From a virus: DNA of 64,000 nt. A model generated the notes under the pieces. That model worked only from the letters and a program-made list of their open reading frames with translations, was not told where the DNA came from and searched no databases. The position numbers and the translations under genes were made by a program. This document shows positions 32,638 through 42,214 of this stretch, piece by piece (the first letter of the stretch is position 1; every line of letters begins with the position of its first letter). Where the stretch lies: IMG/VR virus record IMGVR_UViG_3300008108_000016, positions 1 to 64,000 of that record; one strand, 5' to 3'.

Positions 32638-34366
32638 CTATTGTCGGGTCATCAATTTCGTTTATAAACTGATTGGCAGTTTGAGATCCTTCAGGTATTA
32701 ATCTAAATATGGTATTAACAAAAGGATAGTGTTTACCATTCATAAATGGATAATCAACCCCAAGTCCATCACCATCAATGAACCCATAAGGATATAAATC
32801 TCTCCATCTAAAACTATTAGATAAATTAGAATAGAATGAATAATCAGGTATATCAACAATTTCCAAAGATTCCCCTTCCTCAATGTAATCCGAAAATACT
32901 CTAATCGTTATTGGGTTGTGAGGTTTATAATAATACCCAAATTGATTGTTAACATTTATTGTATTATTTAATGAGAACCAAAAAGGGTTGAAGGTTATTT
33001 TATGATATAGATCAGATATTACCCTTTCTGTTTGTTCGTACGAATTAAACTCACAGAAATCCCCATCAATAATATCGTCAACTTGTAAGTTTTCATGATA
33101 TATAAATGGCCCGGTTGGTGGGGTGGTTTGACTAAAATATGTGTTAGTAGGTATTGTGGTATTAGATGAAGAGTTTGCAACATCCCACCAAGGTGATGGT
33201 TGTCCATAAAATAATGGGAGATTAAACTCATACCCTTGTTTAAGTTCTTTTGTCCATCCAAAATAACCTCTCCATATTGTTGTAAAATATAATTCCGTTA
33301 GTGGTCGTTTTTGATTGTCCACCAAATCACTTATATCAATATCAACATTAAAGGATAATGTGTATGCTTGCCCACCTTCTTTAACGGAAGACCTAGCAAT
33401 ATTATTAGGAGTTAAAACCGCTGGTTCATATTTAATTTTTGAGTTAAATATGTTTTGTTCAAATCCAGCCTTAACCAAAATCGCATCTTCAGAATTTGTT
33501 AAAATCTTATGTCTTCTTACATAATAAGTTGAAATTGTTTCAGACTCATTATCGTTGTTTATCACTCTTTTAAATGTCCCTGTATTTCCCTGTAAAAATG
33601 TTGTTCCCGTATATCCAACATTACTTATGTTGAAAACAAACTCTTCACTACCAAACCCAGGATTACCTAAACTTGATATTAGGAAAAGATCTTGACCATT
33701 ATAATCAAAAGATAATTTAACATATTCCCCAACAGAAAGTCCGTGAGGCATCACACATCTAAATGATATATTTCTTGTATTATTATTACTTCCCGTATCA
33801 ATTATAAATGGTATACCATCAGATACCGTCCAAACCCATGATACCGATGTTTGTGGATCAATCGCCTGTAAAGTCCTATTACTAACATTTTCATATGCAT
33901 AACTCAAATAATGCGTCCAATTATAGGTTGTCGCACTTTTGTTAACGAATGTTAAATGATTGTTCGGTGGTTGGGTGTATCCTACATTATTATTGTCAGT
34001 TCTGATGAAATCAAATTCAAAATATTGAGGATGTCCTTCCCACGGAGAAGATGGGTTTGATAGTGAAGAAACCGCATTATTAACCGCATTGGTATAATAT
34101 AAATTATTTTTAAATGGTGTATATGAAACGGATCCAACATATTCATTTTTAAATATGAATGAAAATTTTGTAACAGGTCTAAATATGTTTGATTTTTCTC
34201 GTTCATCAATAAAAACCTGCTGAAGATTTAAATCAACACTACGATCAAACTCAACATTCTCCTTATGTGTTTGTTCCAATACAACATTTGGTGATAAAAT
34301 CGTATTAGGAGATGTTTTGTATCTTAATGACCCTAAAATTATTCTTGTTTCATCATCAATTCCCAT
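32624..34366 (-). CDS. Baseplate/tail structural protein, unassigned
   Basis: A 580-residue protein with no visible catalytic motif. It is rich in aromatic residues and Asn, with short strands and loops, typical of a large baseplate beta protein. It begins in a TAATG overlap with the stop of the 1729-residue gene, and its end overlaps the next start. In T4 the corresponding order after gp6 is gp7, gp8, gp9 to gp11; this protein falls in that area, but I see no sequence that identifies it. Confidence 0.55.
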   Translation of the reverse strand: MGIDDETRIILGSLRYKTSPNTILSPNVVLEQTHKENVEFDRSVDLNLQQVFIDEREKSNIFRPVTKFSFIFKNEYVGSVSYTPFKNNLYYTNAVNNAVSSLSNPSSPWEGHPQYFEFDFIRTDNNNVGYTQPPNNHLTFVNKSATTYNWTHYLSYAYENVSNRTLQAIDPQTSVSWVWTVSDGIPFIIDTGSNNNTRNISFRCVMPHGLSVGEYVKLSFDYNGQDLFLISSLGNPGFGSEEFVFNISNVGYTGTTFLQGNTGTFKRVINNDNESETISTYYVRRHKILTNSEDAILVKAGFEQNIFNSKIKYEPAVLTPNNIARSSVKEGGQAYTLSFNVDIDISDLVDNQKRPLTELYFTTIWRGYFGWTKELKQGYEFNLPLFYGQPSPWWDVANSSSNTTIPTNTYFSQTTPPTGPFIYHENLQVDDIIDGDFCEFNSYEQTERVISDLYHKITFNPFWFSLNNTINVNNQFGYYYKPHNPITIRVFSDYIEEGESLEIVDIPDYSFYSNLSNSFRWRDLYPYGFIDGDGLGVDYPFMNGKHYPFVNTIFRLIPEGSQTANQFINEIDDPTIDECE

Positions 34367-37300
34367 TAGTCTTCTGCTGTATCTATATATAGTTTTATAA
34401 ACCTATTTAATGCGGTTTTACCATTCTTTAACCCAAAATAAAAATGATTTGGAGTCCCAACAATAACAGGATTGGCAATTGGTGGTGTGCTTATAACAGG
34501 ATTACCACTTGAATCAAAATTAGTTATGAACCCGTAATAAATATTAGGGAATGATCCTCCCATTAATGCGGTTTTAAAATAATCATCATTAGACGCATCT
34601 AACCCTTGATACCTTTGACTATAGAACCCTGTACCTGTTTGATTACCATTTGCAGTGGTAAACCAATTATTATCTTCATTACCGAAAATACTATTACTAC
34701 TTTCTATTTTCCATTTATACAATGGTACTTCTTGAGATTTAGGATAACCATATATTGTCTGTAATAATGGTGAGAAATTGTATATGTTAATTCCCGGAGA
34801 CAAAGCTCTTCTATTTCTATACTCACTATTATTTGTTACTCCTGTTGCATTATAGAACACACCAAAGACAGGCCCGGTTGAGTCTTGACCAACATATACA
34901 GTATTGTCATCATAATTTCCACTTATAAATGGATTTATTTGATATTCAGAATTTATTGAGAATGATTGAGCGACATCCCCATCTATTCTTTGTCCTGTTC
35001 TTGAGAAGAATTGATTGATTGATGCGGATCCTGCTTGGAACAATTGTTGTCCCCAAGTTGCGTTAACTAATCTTGAAATTATCCCTAATTGTAAAACATC
35101 CGAACTGTCATTATATGATGTACTCATAAAAGAATTACCAATATACCTACCTTCAAATTCAGATGATGAGCATATTTCAGAGATAAATTCATCTCTCTTA
35201 CCCATATCTAAAATAGTTGTTGGGAAAAGTATCTGTCTTGAATTTGCGGAATCATCAGGAGATGATGTACCAAATATTGATGTTGGTATTGGAGATGGCG
35301 CACCTATAAAATCATTACCATTCCAAGGAGAACTACGATAATAGAAATTATTACTTACATCATTATAGATAACAATATCATCACAGTATTTATAACGAGC
35401 TTGACCTAAAGAATTAAATACCGTTTGTTTATTAAATGACGGCATATATAGAGTACCATTTATCCAATTGTTTTGGAACATATGACTAAACACCCCTCTA
35501 CAAGCCGCAAACATAACATTAAATCTTGCTTTCCATTCTAAAAATAAATTTATGTCGTTTCCAAGTTCCGCAACATACGGCTTATTTAAAAGATAATAAC
35601 AACCGCCAACAACTTTATCAATTTGATCACAACTACTATTAACAGTAAAACCAGTTCCGTATCCTGTATAACATTCTAAACTAACCATATTTTCACAAGT
35701 TAAAGACGTGAATAAGGTTGGGTTTCCATCAACATCAGAAATATTACCAGATGAAGTATCTGAAGTTATATTAACAGTTTCGGTAAATCCAATAACACCT
35801 TCGTCAGGTATTTTATAATATGTGAAATTGTTATTTTGATGAAGAGCAAAATAATTATTAGTACCTTGATCAACAGAAGTTGAGATAGGTAATCTATCAC
35901 TTCTCATTACAATTTTAAGTCTATCGTTAAAATTTAATGTTCCCATATATGGGAAAGCTCCGCTAGGGGCATATAAAAGATATGCTGGCGAATATAAATG
36001 CCAATATGTTAATGGAGATCCAACATCAGGTGTTGGATCTGATGTTGAAGTATATATAAATGACCCTCCACCAACATAATAATTTGTTAATGGTTGATAA
36101 TACGCCGAAGAAATAGGTAATAATCTATTTGAAAATGTTATTGTGTTATCGGTATTCAATATGACCCCTAATGGTGTTTCAGTTGGTGACCCATTGTCAG
36201 TGAAATTAGTCCAAAAACTAACCCCACCTATAGCTGAATCATCGGTACACAAATAATAATAAGGTAATTCTGACCCTGTGCTTGGGTTATTATTATATTG
36301 CGTTAAATCAGGTAAAAACCCATAAGATGGATAAAATAATTGATTATTATTAAATGCCGCGGTGTTATTGTATCTATTATGTATTGCAGGTGTTGTTCCT
36401 CCAATAAAACCTCGTATTGGGATATTAAGTTTAAAATTTCCTGTAATAACTTTTTGACCCCAACCTAATCCAAATATTTTAGATAAATCATAACTTATAT
36501 TTTGTCTTTGGGTATATGTGTCAACTCCTCTTACATAAAATATGATACCCAAATTTCTATAGTTTTGGATTTGTTGTATTGCATTTTTTGATGAACTATA
36601 AATCCCGTAACCTAAAGAAGTATCTGTTTCATCAAACCATTCCCCCCATGTGTATCTGGTTAAATGAAGAATATAATTATCTCTAAAACTATTACCACCA
36701 CCTATTGATGTATCAAGGAAGTCACCTACAGTCATTCCTGTTATACACTGAAAATATTCAATATCAGAAGCAAAACCATAATAACTCTCATTGGTATCTT
36801 GTATTATGTTAATTGTTACGGGTGGTAAATTTGTTGACATCGTTGGGTCATTATAATTACCACTAATAATTTGTGTTGATCCTGTAAATGTAGTTCCCGT
36901 TATTGAAGTGTTATTAAATTGATTTGTTACCGTTAAACCTGTTAACCTATTCCAATCCCCACTTAATGATGGATTTTGGAATGATAGAATATCCCCTGAC
37001 TGAATTCCAGTTATAACATTTGGATCTACTAACGTAACAAAAACCTGATCATAAATATCCGCAGACCCGTTAACACTATATTTCATAACATTAAAGTTAT
37101 TGAAATATTTATCCCTTAAATTAAATGAATTCATTTTTTGAGAGAGAGTTTCCGTTAAAGGATAACCATACAATTCACTACCATTACTCGCTTTATCTGT
37201 TATGAATTGTCTTGGAGCTCTTTTAATTGTAACGGTAGGATCCGAATCATCAATACCCGAAAAAATTGATAACCAATCGTTTTGAGCTCCTTGAGCAAGA

Positions 37301-39555
37301 CTAGGATAACTGTTTTGTATAAATGAATAATTAGGTGGACTATTTAATGCGTTTGATGGATTTAAACCAAAGAACAGAGACCTAGTATTAATATCCGCTA
37401 AAAATGATGAATTACTATCAACCGCAACCGAACCTGATGGATTTGTTCCTTCACCCTCAACCTCATCATACTCAGTTTTTTTATCTTCACAAGTACAACT
37501 ATCACAATCGGGATATGATATCATTGGTAATGCAAGTCTTGTAAAGTTTTTTACCTTTAAAATCGCCGGAACAACAATTGCATTGAATAATGCAATTAAT
37601 CCAAGATAGAACAACAATTTTAAAGCGTTTACCGCAATTAATCCAACCGCAGGGAACGCTCCAACCATTGACGCCCCCGCTTCGTAAGCACTAAATATTA
37701 ACCAAGCGTTTACCCCAAATATAAAAAACCACTTTAAAACAGGCCATATCAATGCAATAATATGCGCCAAAGATAATAGAACTATTATCGGAAACGTTAA
37801 AATATTTAAAAAAATACTTGTAATAAATTGCAAGAAATCAAAATTTCTTTGTCCGTCATTTACGGGAAATTTATTATTTTCACTCTGACAAGATCTTTCA
37901 GTTATTTCTTTAATACCTAAATGTCTTGATCTATTTGTACCATTTTTATATCTATCAATAAATGAACTTACAGTATAAATTTTATTATAATGAAATTCAT
38001 AAAAAGTGTCCTCACAATCAATTGCCGATTGTTTATCAACATAATCATCCCAATCCAAACTAAACGCATATGATTTTATTACTTGAAAATAATCTTCAGG
38101 GTAATATGTAAACACAATACTTTGTGGTTGAGTAGGGTCAACAGGATTTGATGTTATCTGAACAGTATTGTTAACAAGTGGTAGTGGAATACTTTCAAAA
38201 CTCCCACCATAAGGAACACCATTTATTTCAATTGAGAAATTTTCTTGATTATTTATCGCATTACTGAAAACTAACCCACCTTGTGGTATTGTAATTGTTA
38301 CAACAGTAACACCCACCGCAAATTGGAAATCATAATTTAATGTGGGTAATGATGTTGGGTCAGTATTTGGGTTTGACCATCCGTGTTCTTTCACATTAGG
38401 AACAAGATAATTACCTCTCATGAAGTTATTATTCAATCCTTCTTCATTCTGCCATTTTACTTTAAATCTATATTTTGACTTTGTTGGGATACCGACAGTA
38501 GGATCATTTGATATAACTTGCTCACCAAATTCATTTGTTGTTATATAATCCAAATTCATTGGTAAATTTGTTAACCAAGTACCATCTCCATCTATAATTT
38601 TTCCATCTTCCTCCAAAACATATTGTTCAAGAATAGGATCCCCATTTTGATCCGTTTCAATCGTTTGTCTTATTGATAATATCTGACCTGGCCCTGCAAC
38701 CAAATCACACATATTACCTGTATTAATTTTTGGTTTACAATTTTTCTTAAGCGAATCTTCATTTGCGGTTGAGACAACTGAACCCATGAAAACTGAAGTA
38801 GGTTGTATATTTACATTTGCGGATCCTGTTAAGTCAAAATCAACTCTTGTAATTCCTAATAAACATATCTCAGGTTCTCCCCATAATGGTTGTACTTCAA
38901 CTATTTTATTTAATGTCACTAGTTGTGGTAGTTCTCTTAAGTTAGTTGATGATTTAAATTTATTACCATTAACTTGTGATTCTGTTGCAATTCCGGCATT
39001 TATTAGATCTTGTGGTGATAATGAAAAACAACCAATGTCAGATAAATCAACATCCATAAACACGGTTTGAGTTCCTGTTGGAACTCCGAATATCATATAA
39101 TCACCACTTTCATTTGTTTTTACGGTAAATTTATAATATTTATCATACACCTCAACCAATGGACTATTAACTAAAACATCTTCTCTTGATGGAAATGTTC
39201 CTGTTGCGGCGTGTCCTTGATATGATGGTTCATATGGTAATAAATTATATCTATATCCATCTTCATTCACATCATCAAGAGATGTATATGGATATAATTC
39301 AGAAATAATTGGATTATTTTGATCTTCTTCTGATATTGGAATAAAGATTGAAACTTTTGCATTTGGGACACCAAATCCACCATTAACTAATACTCTACCA
39401 ACAACAACACCATAATCAGAACAAACTCTTGTATATATATCACTTTGGAGTATCTTAAGTGATAAGATCTCCAAGTATTCAAAATCCTGATCTAATTGTA
39501 TTTTAATGGACTTATCAACACCCGGTTGTGTCCTTATTCTATATGATTTAGGCAT
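34366..39555 (-). CDS. Giant baseplate protein with Ig-like domain and central hydrophobic segment
   Basis: About 1729 residues, read from ATG at 39555; a TTG one codon upstream also fits the frame but is less likely. The N-terminus (about 48-160) looks like a carboxypeptidase-regulatory-type Ig domain: VVVGRVLVNGGFGVPNAKVS and ESGDYMIFGVPTGTQTV. At about 573-665 is a long hydrophobic region with several helices (NILTFPIIVLLSLAHIIALI, WFFIFGVNAWLIFSAY, LKLLFYLGLIALFNAIVVPA), followed by a Cys-rich CDSCTCED motif near 685. The rest is beta-rich. Transmembrane-like helices inside a baseplate protein are unusual. The gene directly follows gp6, the position of gp7 in T4, and has its own TATTTAT box. 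Confidence 0.6.
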   Translation of the reverse strand: MPKSYRIRTQPGVDKSIKIQLDQDFEYLEILSLKILQSDIYTRVCSDYGVVVGRVLVNGGFGVPNAKVSIFIPISEEDQNNPIISELYPYTSLDDVNEDGYRYNLLPYEPSYQGHAATGTFPSREDVLVNSPLVEVYDKYYKFTVKTNESGDYMIFGVPTGTQTVFMDVDLSDIGCFSLSPQDLINAGIATESQVNGNKFKSSTNLRELPQLVTLNKIVEVQPLWGEPEICLLGITRVDFDLTGSANVNIQPTSVFMGSVVSTANEDSLKKNCKPKINTGNMCDLVAGPGQILSIRQTIETDQNGDPILEQYVLEEDGKIIDGDGTWLTNLPMNLDYITTNEFGEQVISNDPTVGIPTKSKYRFKVKWQNEEGLNNNFMRGNYLVPNVKEHGWSNPNTDPTSLPTLNYDFQFAVGVTVVTITIPQGGLVFSNAINNQENFSIEINGVPYGGSFESIPLPLVNNTVQITSNPVDPTQPQSIVFTYYPEDYFQVIKSYAFSLDWDDYVDKQSAIDCEDTFYEFHYNKIYTVSSFIDRYKNGTNRSRHLGIKEITERSCQSENNKFPVNDGQRNFDFLQFITSIFLNILTFPIIVLLSLAHIIALIWPVLKWFFIFGVNAWLIFSAYEAGASMVGAFPAVGLIAVNALKLLFYLGLIALFNAIVVPAILKVKNFTRLALPMISYPDCDSCTCEDKKTEYDEVEGEGTNPSGSVAVDSNSSFLADINTRSLFFGLNPSNALNSPPNYSFIQNSYPSLAQGAQNDWLSIFSGIDDSDPTVTIKRAPRQFITDKASNGSELYGYPLTETLSQKMNSFNLRDKYFNNFNVMKYSVNGSADIYDQVFVTLVDPNVITGIQSGDILSFQNPSLSGDWNRLTGLTVTNQFNNTSITGTTFTGSTQIISGNYNDPTMSTNLPPVTINIIQDTNESYYGFASDIEYFQCITGMTVGDFLDTSIGGGNSFRDNYILHLTRYTWGEWFDETDTSLGYGIYSSSKNAIQQIQNYRNLGIIFYVRGVDTYTQRQNISYDLSKIFGLGWGQKVITGNFKLNIPIRGFIGGTTPAIHNRYNNTAAFNNNQLFYPSYGFLPDLTQYNNNPSTGSELPYYYLCTDDSAIGGVSFWTNFTDNGSPTETPLGVILNTDNTITFSNRLLPISSAYYQPLTNYYVGGGSFIYTSTSDPTPDVGSPLTYWHLYSPAYLLYAPSGAFPYMGTLNFNDRLKIVMRSDRLPISTSVDQGTNNYFALHQNNNFTYYKIPDEGVIGFTETVNITSDTSSGNISDVDGNPTLFTSLTCENMVSLECYTGYGTGFTVNSSCDQIDKVVGGCYYLLNKPYVAELGNDINLFLEWKARFNVMFAACRGVFSHMFQNNWINGTLYMPSFNKQTVFNSLGQARYKYCDDIVIYNDVSNNFYYRSSPWNGNDFIGAPSPIPTSIFGTSSPDDSANSRQILFPTTILDMGKRDEFISEICSSSEFEGRYIGNSFMSTSYNDSSDVLQLGIISRLVNATWGQQLFQAGSASINQFFSRTGQRIDGDVAQSFSINSEYQINPFISGNYDDNTVYVGQDSTGPVFGVFYNATGVTNNSEYRNRRALSPGINIYNFSPLLQTIYGYPKSQEVPLYKWKIESSNSIFGNEDNNWFTTANGNQTGTGFYSQRYQGLDASNDDYFKTALMGGSFPNIYYGFITNFDSSGNPVISTPPIANPVIVGTPNHFYFGLKNGKTALNRFIKLYIDTAED

Positions 39556-39571
39556 CAATTAATCTTTTTTG

Positions 39572-39578
39572 ATAAATA
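39572..39578 (-). promoter_or_regulatory. TATTTAT box, candidate late promoter
   Basis: TATTTAT (minus strand) 16 bases before the ATG of the giant baseplate gene, followed by AAAAAAGATTAAT, also seen in the leader of the 654-residue gene. Confidence 0.5.
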
Positions 39579-39628
39579 GTTTATTTCCTATTTTCAAAAA
39601 ATAATTCTTTTATTGTAAAAATAAATCA

Positions 39629-41467
39629 TCAAGAGAAATTCACCGTAGCAAGATTAAGAACTCTAACATTAATATCTGTGTTAGGGTATCTTATTTGATA
39701 TATTTGGGTCGGTTCTGCAAATATAGTATCAGCAACTAACCCTATCTCTCTTGTTGTAGGATCAGAATATGATTGTGAAGTTTGTGATGATGAATATTGA
39801 CCCCCAACTTGATTAAAGAACTTCATGTCAGAAATACTAATAACCCCATTTTCACTTTGTATTTGTCTTCTTAATTCTGAAACATATACATTTTCACCCA
39901 TTTGCCTTTGTAAGGGGCTAAAATAATTTGTTATAAGTTCAATAATTTTTGCAACCACAACTCCTTGATTTTGACTTGCATCAAGAACCACATCAACATT
40001 AACACTCAAATCAATAACATTTGCCGATTCAATTGAGATATAATCGTTTATCATTCTATAGTTTGATAAATAATTTGCAACATTATTTTTTAATGTGTTT
40101 GATATAACTTCAGTTAATTTACCTGTTGAGTCGTATGATAACATTTTAACTTTAATTTTATTATTTTCTTCGGTAATTGCAACTTTACCAGGAGCACCAA
40201 ATTGTGAAGGCATATTTCTTATAATTGATTCATAATCATTAATCGTAACCGCCCTATTTTGAGCGGCAAAGTTATAACTAACATATTGTCTAACTTCCTC
40301 CGTTGTCGGAGCATTTGATCCTCCGATTGCTGCGGTAACATTGTTACAAGTTAAAGAATTAACGACAGTTGTGTTTGTTGATTCAGAAGGCCCATTCACA
40401 AAAAATGACACAGTTCCAATCTGATTTATAACGTTAACACCTAAATTGGTTGCTTGCCCACCACCAACTCTATATTGTACAAACAAGGTTGTATTTGCCT
40501 TTAATGCGGATCCAAGGGCTAAATTATTTATATACTTACTTAAATCCAAATTAAAACCATTTCTCGCAAATTCTCTTAATTGTTCATCAGCGGAAACATT
40601 ACCACCACCAAAAGTCATTTTTAAGAAACCTTCAGGAGTATATTCAGTTATAAATTTACTATCTGTTGTTATATATTTCCCAACTTTAACCCCTGGTTGA
40701 TCTGACACTTTTGTTGGGTCTTCAATGAAGACTCTGTTTTCTGCTAACGCAGGAACTTCATACCACCTGTTATTTAATCCCAAGAATTCTTGAGCTGTCG
40801 GTACATTAGTATATTGTGTCCCATCTTTTAATAAAACACTTGTTATACCTAATACATTTTTTTCAGGTAAAAATAATTCAAAGAATGGTTTAATATCATT
40901 TGGACTTATTGTTCTTTTGAATACCTTTGTAATTCCATTTACAACAACTTCTCGTTTAACTATGGTGTAGTTTAGTAATTTACCACTACCATCAAAATTA
41001 GGTATTTTTAGTCTATTTGGGGATCCTTCAGCATTTACCGCAGAAGAAAAATCAATATCATAAACCGTTTCAAATGGTTGACCAGCCCCATTAACCTGTG
41101 ATCCTCTTCTTAATATTCCACAATATCTTAAATCTTCTTTATCACCAAACGCAGGAACTGTAATTGAGAAATCAACCAAAGCAACAGATGGTCTTTGTCC
41201 CGGTATTTTTAAACCATAAGTTCTTGCAATATTATATATTGATGATTTTTGTTGAGCATATTGTAATACAGTTTCTTGTATACTTCTATCAATATTAAAA
41301 TGTAGGTTATCAGTAACCGCAGCATTTAAATCTAATAGAACGGAGAAAATACCCGCATCATTGAAGTTTTGGATTAGATCGGGGTAATAAGTTCTTGTAA
41401 AATTAATTAATTCGGTTCTTATCCCTTGAAAATCTCTGGTTGTATATGATATTTTTTTGTTTGCCAT
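39629..41467 (-). CDS. 6: Baseplate wedge subunit gp6 (baseplate J-like)
   Basis: A 612-residue protein of the gp6/baseplate J family. The N-terminus (KKISYTTRDFQGIRTELINF, YYPDLIQNFNDAGIFSVLLD) is the characteristic wedge-subunit start, and the AVTDNLHFNIDRSIQE helix and a later FAAQNRAVTINDYESIIRN region are family hallmarks. In T4 gp6 forms the dimeric ring that links the wedges around the hub. It directly follows gp25, with five bases between, the same gene order as in T4-related phages. The length is close to T4 gp6 (660). This is one of the best-supported structural calls in the window. Confidence 0.85.
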   Translation of the reverse strand: MANKKISYTTRDFQGIRTELINFTRTYYPDLIQNFNDAGIFSVLLDLNAAVTDNLHFNIDRSIQETVLQYAQQKSSIYNIARTYGLKIPGQRPSVALVDFSITVPAFGDKEDLRYCGILRRGSQVNGAGQPFETVYDIDFSSAVNAEGSPNRLKIPNFDGSGKLLNYTIVKREVVVNGITKVFKRTISPNDIKPFFELFLPEKNVLGITSVLLKDGTQYTNVPTAQEFLGLNNRWYEVPALAENRVFIEDPTKVSDQPGVKVGKYITTDSKFITEYTPEGFLKMTFGGGNVSADEQLREFARNGFNLDLSKYINNLALGSALKANTTLFVQYRVGGGQATNLGVNVINQIGTVSFFVNGPSESTNTTVVNSLTCNNVTAAIGGSNAPTTEEVRQYVSYNFAAQNRAVTINDYESIIRNMPSQFGAPGKVAITEENNKIKVKMLSYDSTGKLTEVISNTLKNNVANYLSNYRMINDYISIESANVIDLSVNVDVVLDASQNQGVVVAKIIELITNYFSPLQRQMGENVYVSELRRQIQSENGVISISDMKFFNQVGGQYSSSQTSQSYSDPTTREIGLVADTIFAEPTQIYQIRYPNTDINVRVLNLATVNFS

Positions 41468-41472
41468 AACAA

Positions 41473-41931
41473 TTATATATTAATGATCACAAAATCACTT
41501 GATTCAAATGCTGAATTTGTGTTTTTATAATCTATTCTTATTTTTGCGGTATGTTCCAATTGAGATATGTTTGGTACGGTATACTCTCTATTACCTTCAC
41601 CATTCACATAAGTCCCTTTGTTTTCCTCCCCATCGGAAGCGTCGGTTATTTTTATATTAGTTATTGTTATTCCAGGTAAATAGGTTTCAACCGATTGTCT
41701 TATTTCTGATTCAATTTCACTGAACGTAGGCCCATCTAATGGTTCAAAAATGTATTCATACAATCTACTACCAAAATCAGGTAAAAAATATCTAGTACCT
41801 TTTTTACTTAAAAGTAGATGAACCAAATTATTTCTTATTTCCTCATCAGGTGTGTCAGAACAATCCAAATATTTACCAACGTAAGAATCTAAAAAAGGAA
41901 AACTAATACCATATGTAATACCATTTGCCAT
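41473..41931 (-). CDS. 25: Baseplate wedge subunit gp25 (GPW/gp25 family)
   Basis: A 152-residue protein. The central region LLSKKGTRYFLPDFGSRLYE followed by YIFEPLDG is the gp25/gpW family signature (conserved R, PxFG, EP); family members share a lysozyme-like fold but are structural. In contractile tails gp25 nucleates sheath assembly on the baseplate. It is the first gene of the gp25-gp6 operon, with a TATTTAT box only five bases before the ATG, so the mRNA leader may be near zero. The N-terminus is longer than in T4 gp25 (132). Confidence 0.9.
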   Translation of the reverse strand: MANGITYGISFPFLDSYVGKYLDCSDTPDEEIRNNLVHLLLSKKGTRYFLPDFGSRLYEYIFEPLDGPTFSEIESEIRQSVETYLPGITITNIKITDASDGEENKGTYVNGEGNREYTVPNISQLEHTAKIRIDYKNTNSAFESSDFVIINI

Positions 41932-41936
41932 ATAAC

Positions 41937-41943
41937 ATAAATA
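41937..41943 (-). promoter_or_regulatory. TATTTAT box, candidate late promoter
   Basis: TATTTAT (minus strand) five bases before the gp25 ATG and just after the terminator of the upstream operon, the position expected of a promoter. Confidence 0.55.
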
Positions 41944-41965
41944 TACTGTTAGAATATTTTTAATT

Positions 41966-41998
41966 AAATAAAAAAATCACAACTCATTGTTGTGATTT
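41966..41998 (-). terminator. Intrinsic terminator with stop codon in its loop
   Basis: A perfect 10-bp stem, 41989-41998 with 41974-41983, around a five-base loop; the TGA stop of the DUF5522-like gene sits in the loop. On the minus strand the stem is followed by a T-rich tract. It ends the RNR/DUF5522 operon and separates it from the gp25 unit. Confidence 0.8.
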
Positions 41999-42211
41999 CT
42001 GTAAGTTTGTAGTACCTCTCTGATGTCTAGGTTCATATGGACAATTTAAACATCCACTACCGCAACATTTACCTCTTCTTATGTGATAAGATTCGGTCAT
42101 AACCATTCTTCCTTCTTTATCGTAGTAAAAATCACTTGGAAGGAGTTTGGGTGTTACAAACTCCTTCACAAATAATTCTTGTATCCAATCTTTAGATGAG
42201 TGAACTGTCAT
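41984..42211 (-). CDS. DUF5522-like small cysteine-rich protein
   Basis: A 75-residue protein with the compact pattern FYYDKEGRMVMTESYHIRRG then CCGSGCLNCPY, which I recognise as DUF5522, a short family mostly from Bacteroidota with an unknown role. Four cysteines in CCxxxCxxC form a possible metal or iron-sulfur site. It lies three bases after the ribonucleotide reductase gene and is probably co-transcribed, which hints at a link to that enzyme or to redox/metal handling. The terminator stem includes its last codons. Confidence 0.7.
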   Translation of the reverse strand: MTVHSSKDWIQELFVKEFVTPKLLPSDFYYDKEGRMVMTESYHIRRGKCCGSGCLNCPYEPRHQRGTTNLQKSQQ

Positions 42212-42214
42212 AAC

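Noticed and set aside
37560-37850. Hydrophobic helices as a separate holin gene
   Set aside because: They are inside one long open frame with no stop or new start nearby, in the same strand and phase as the baseplate gene.
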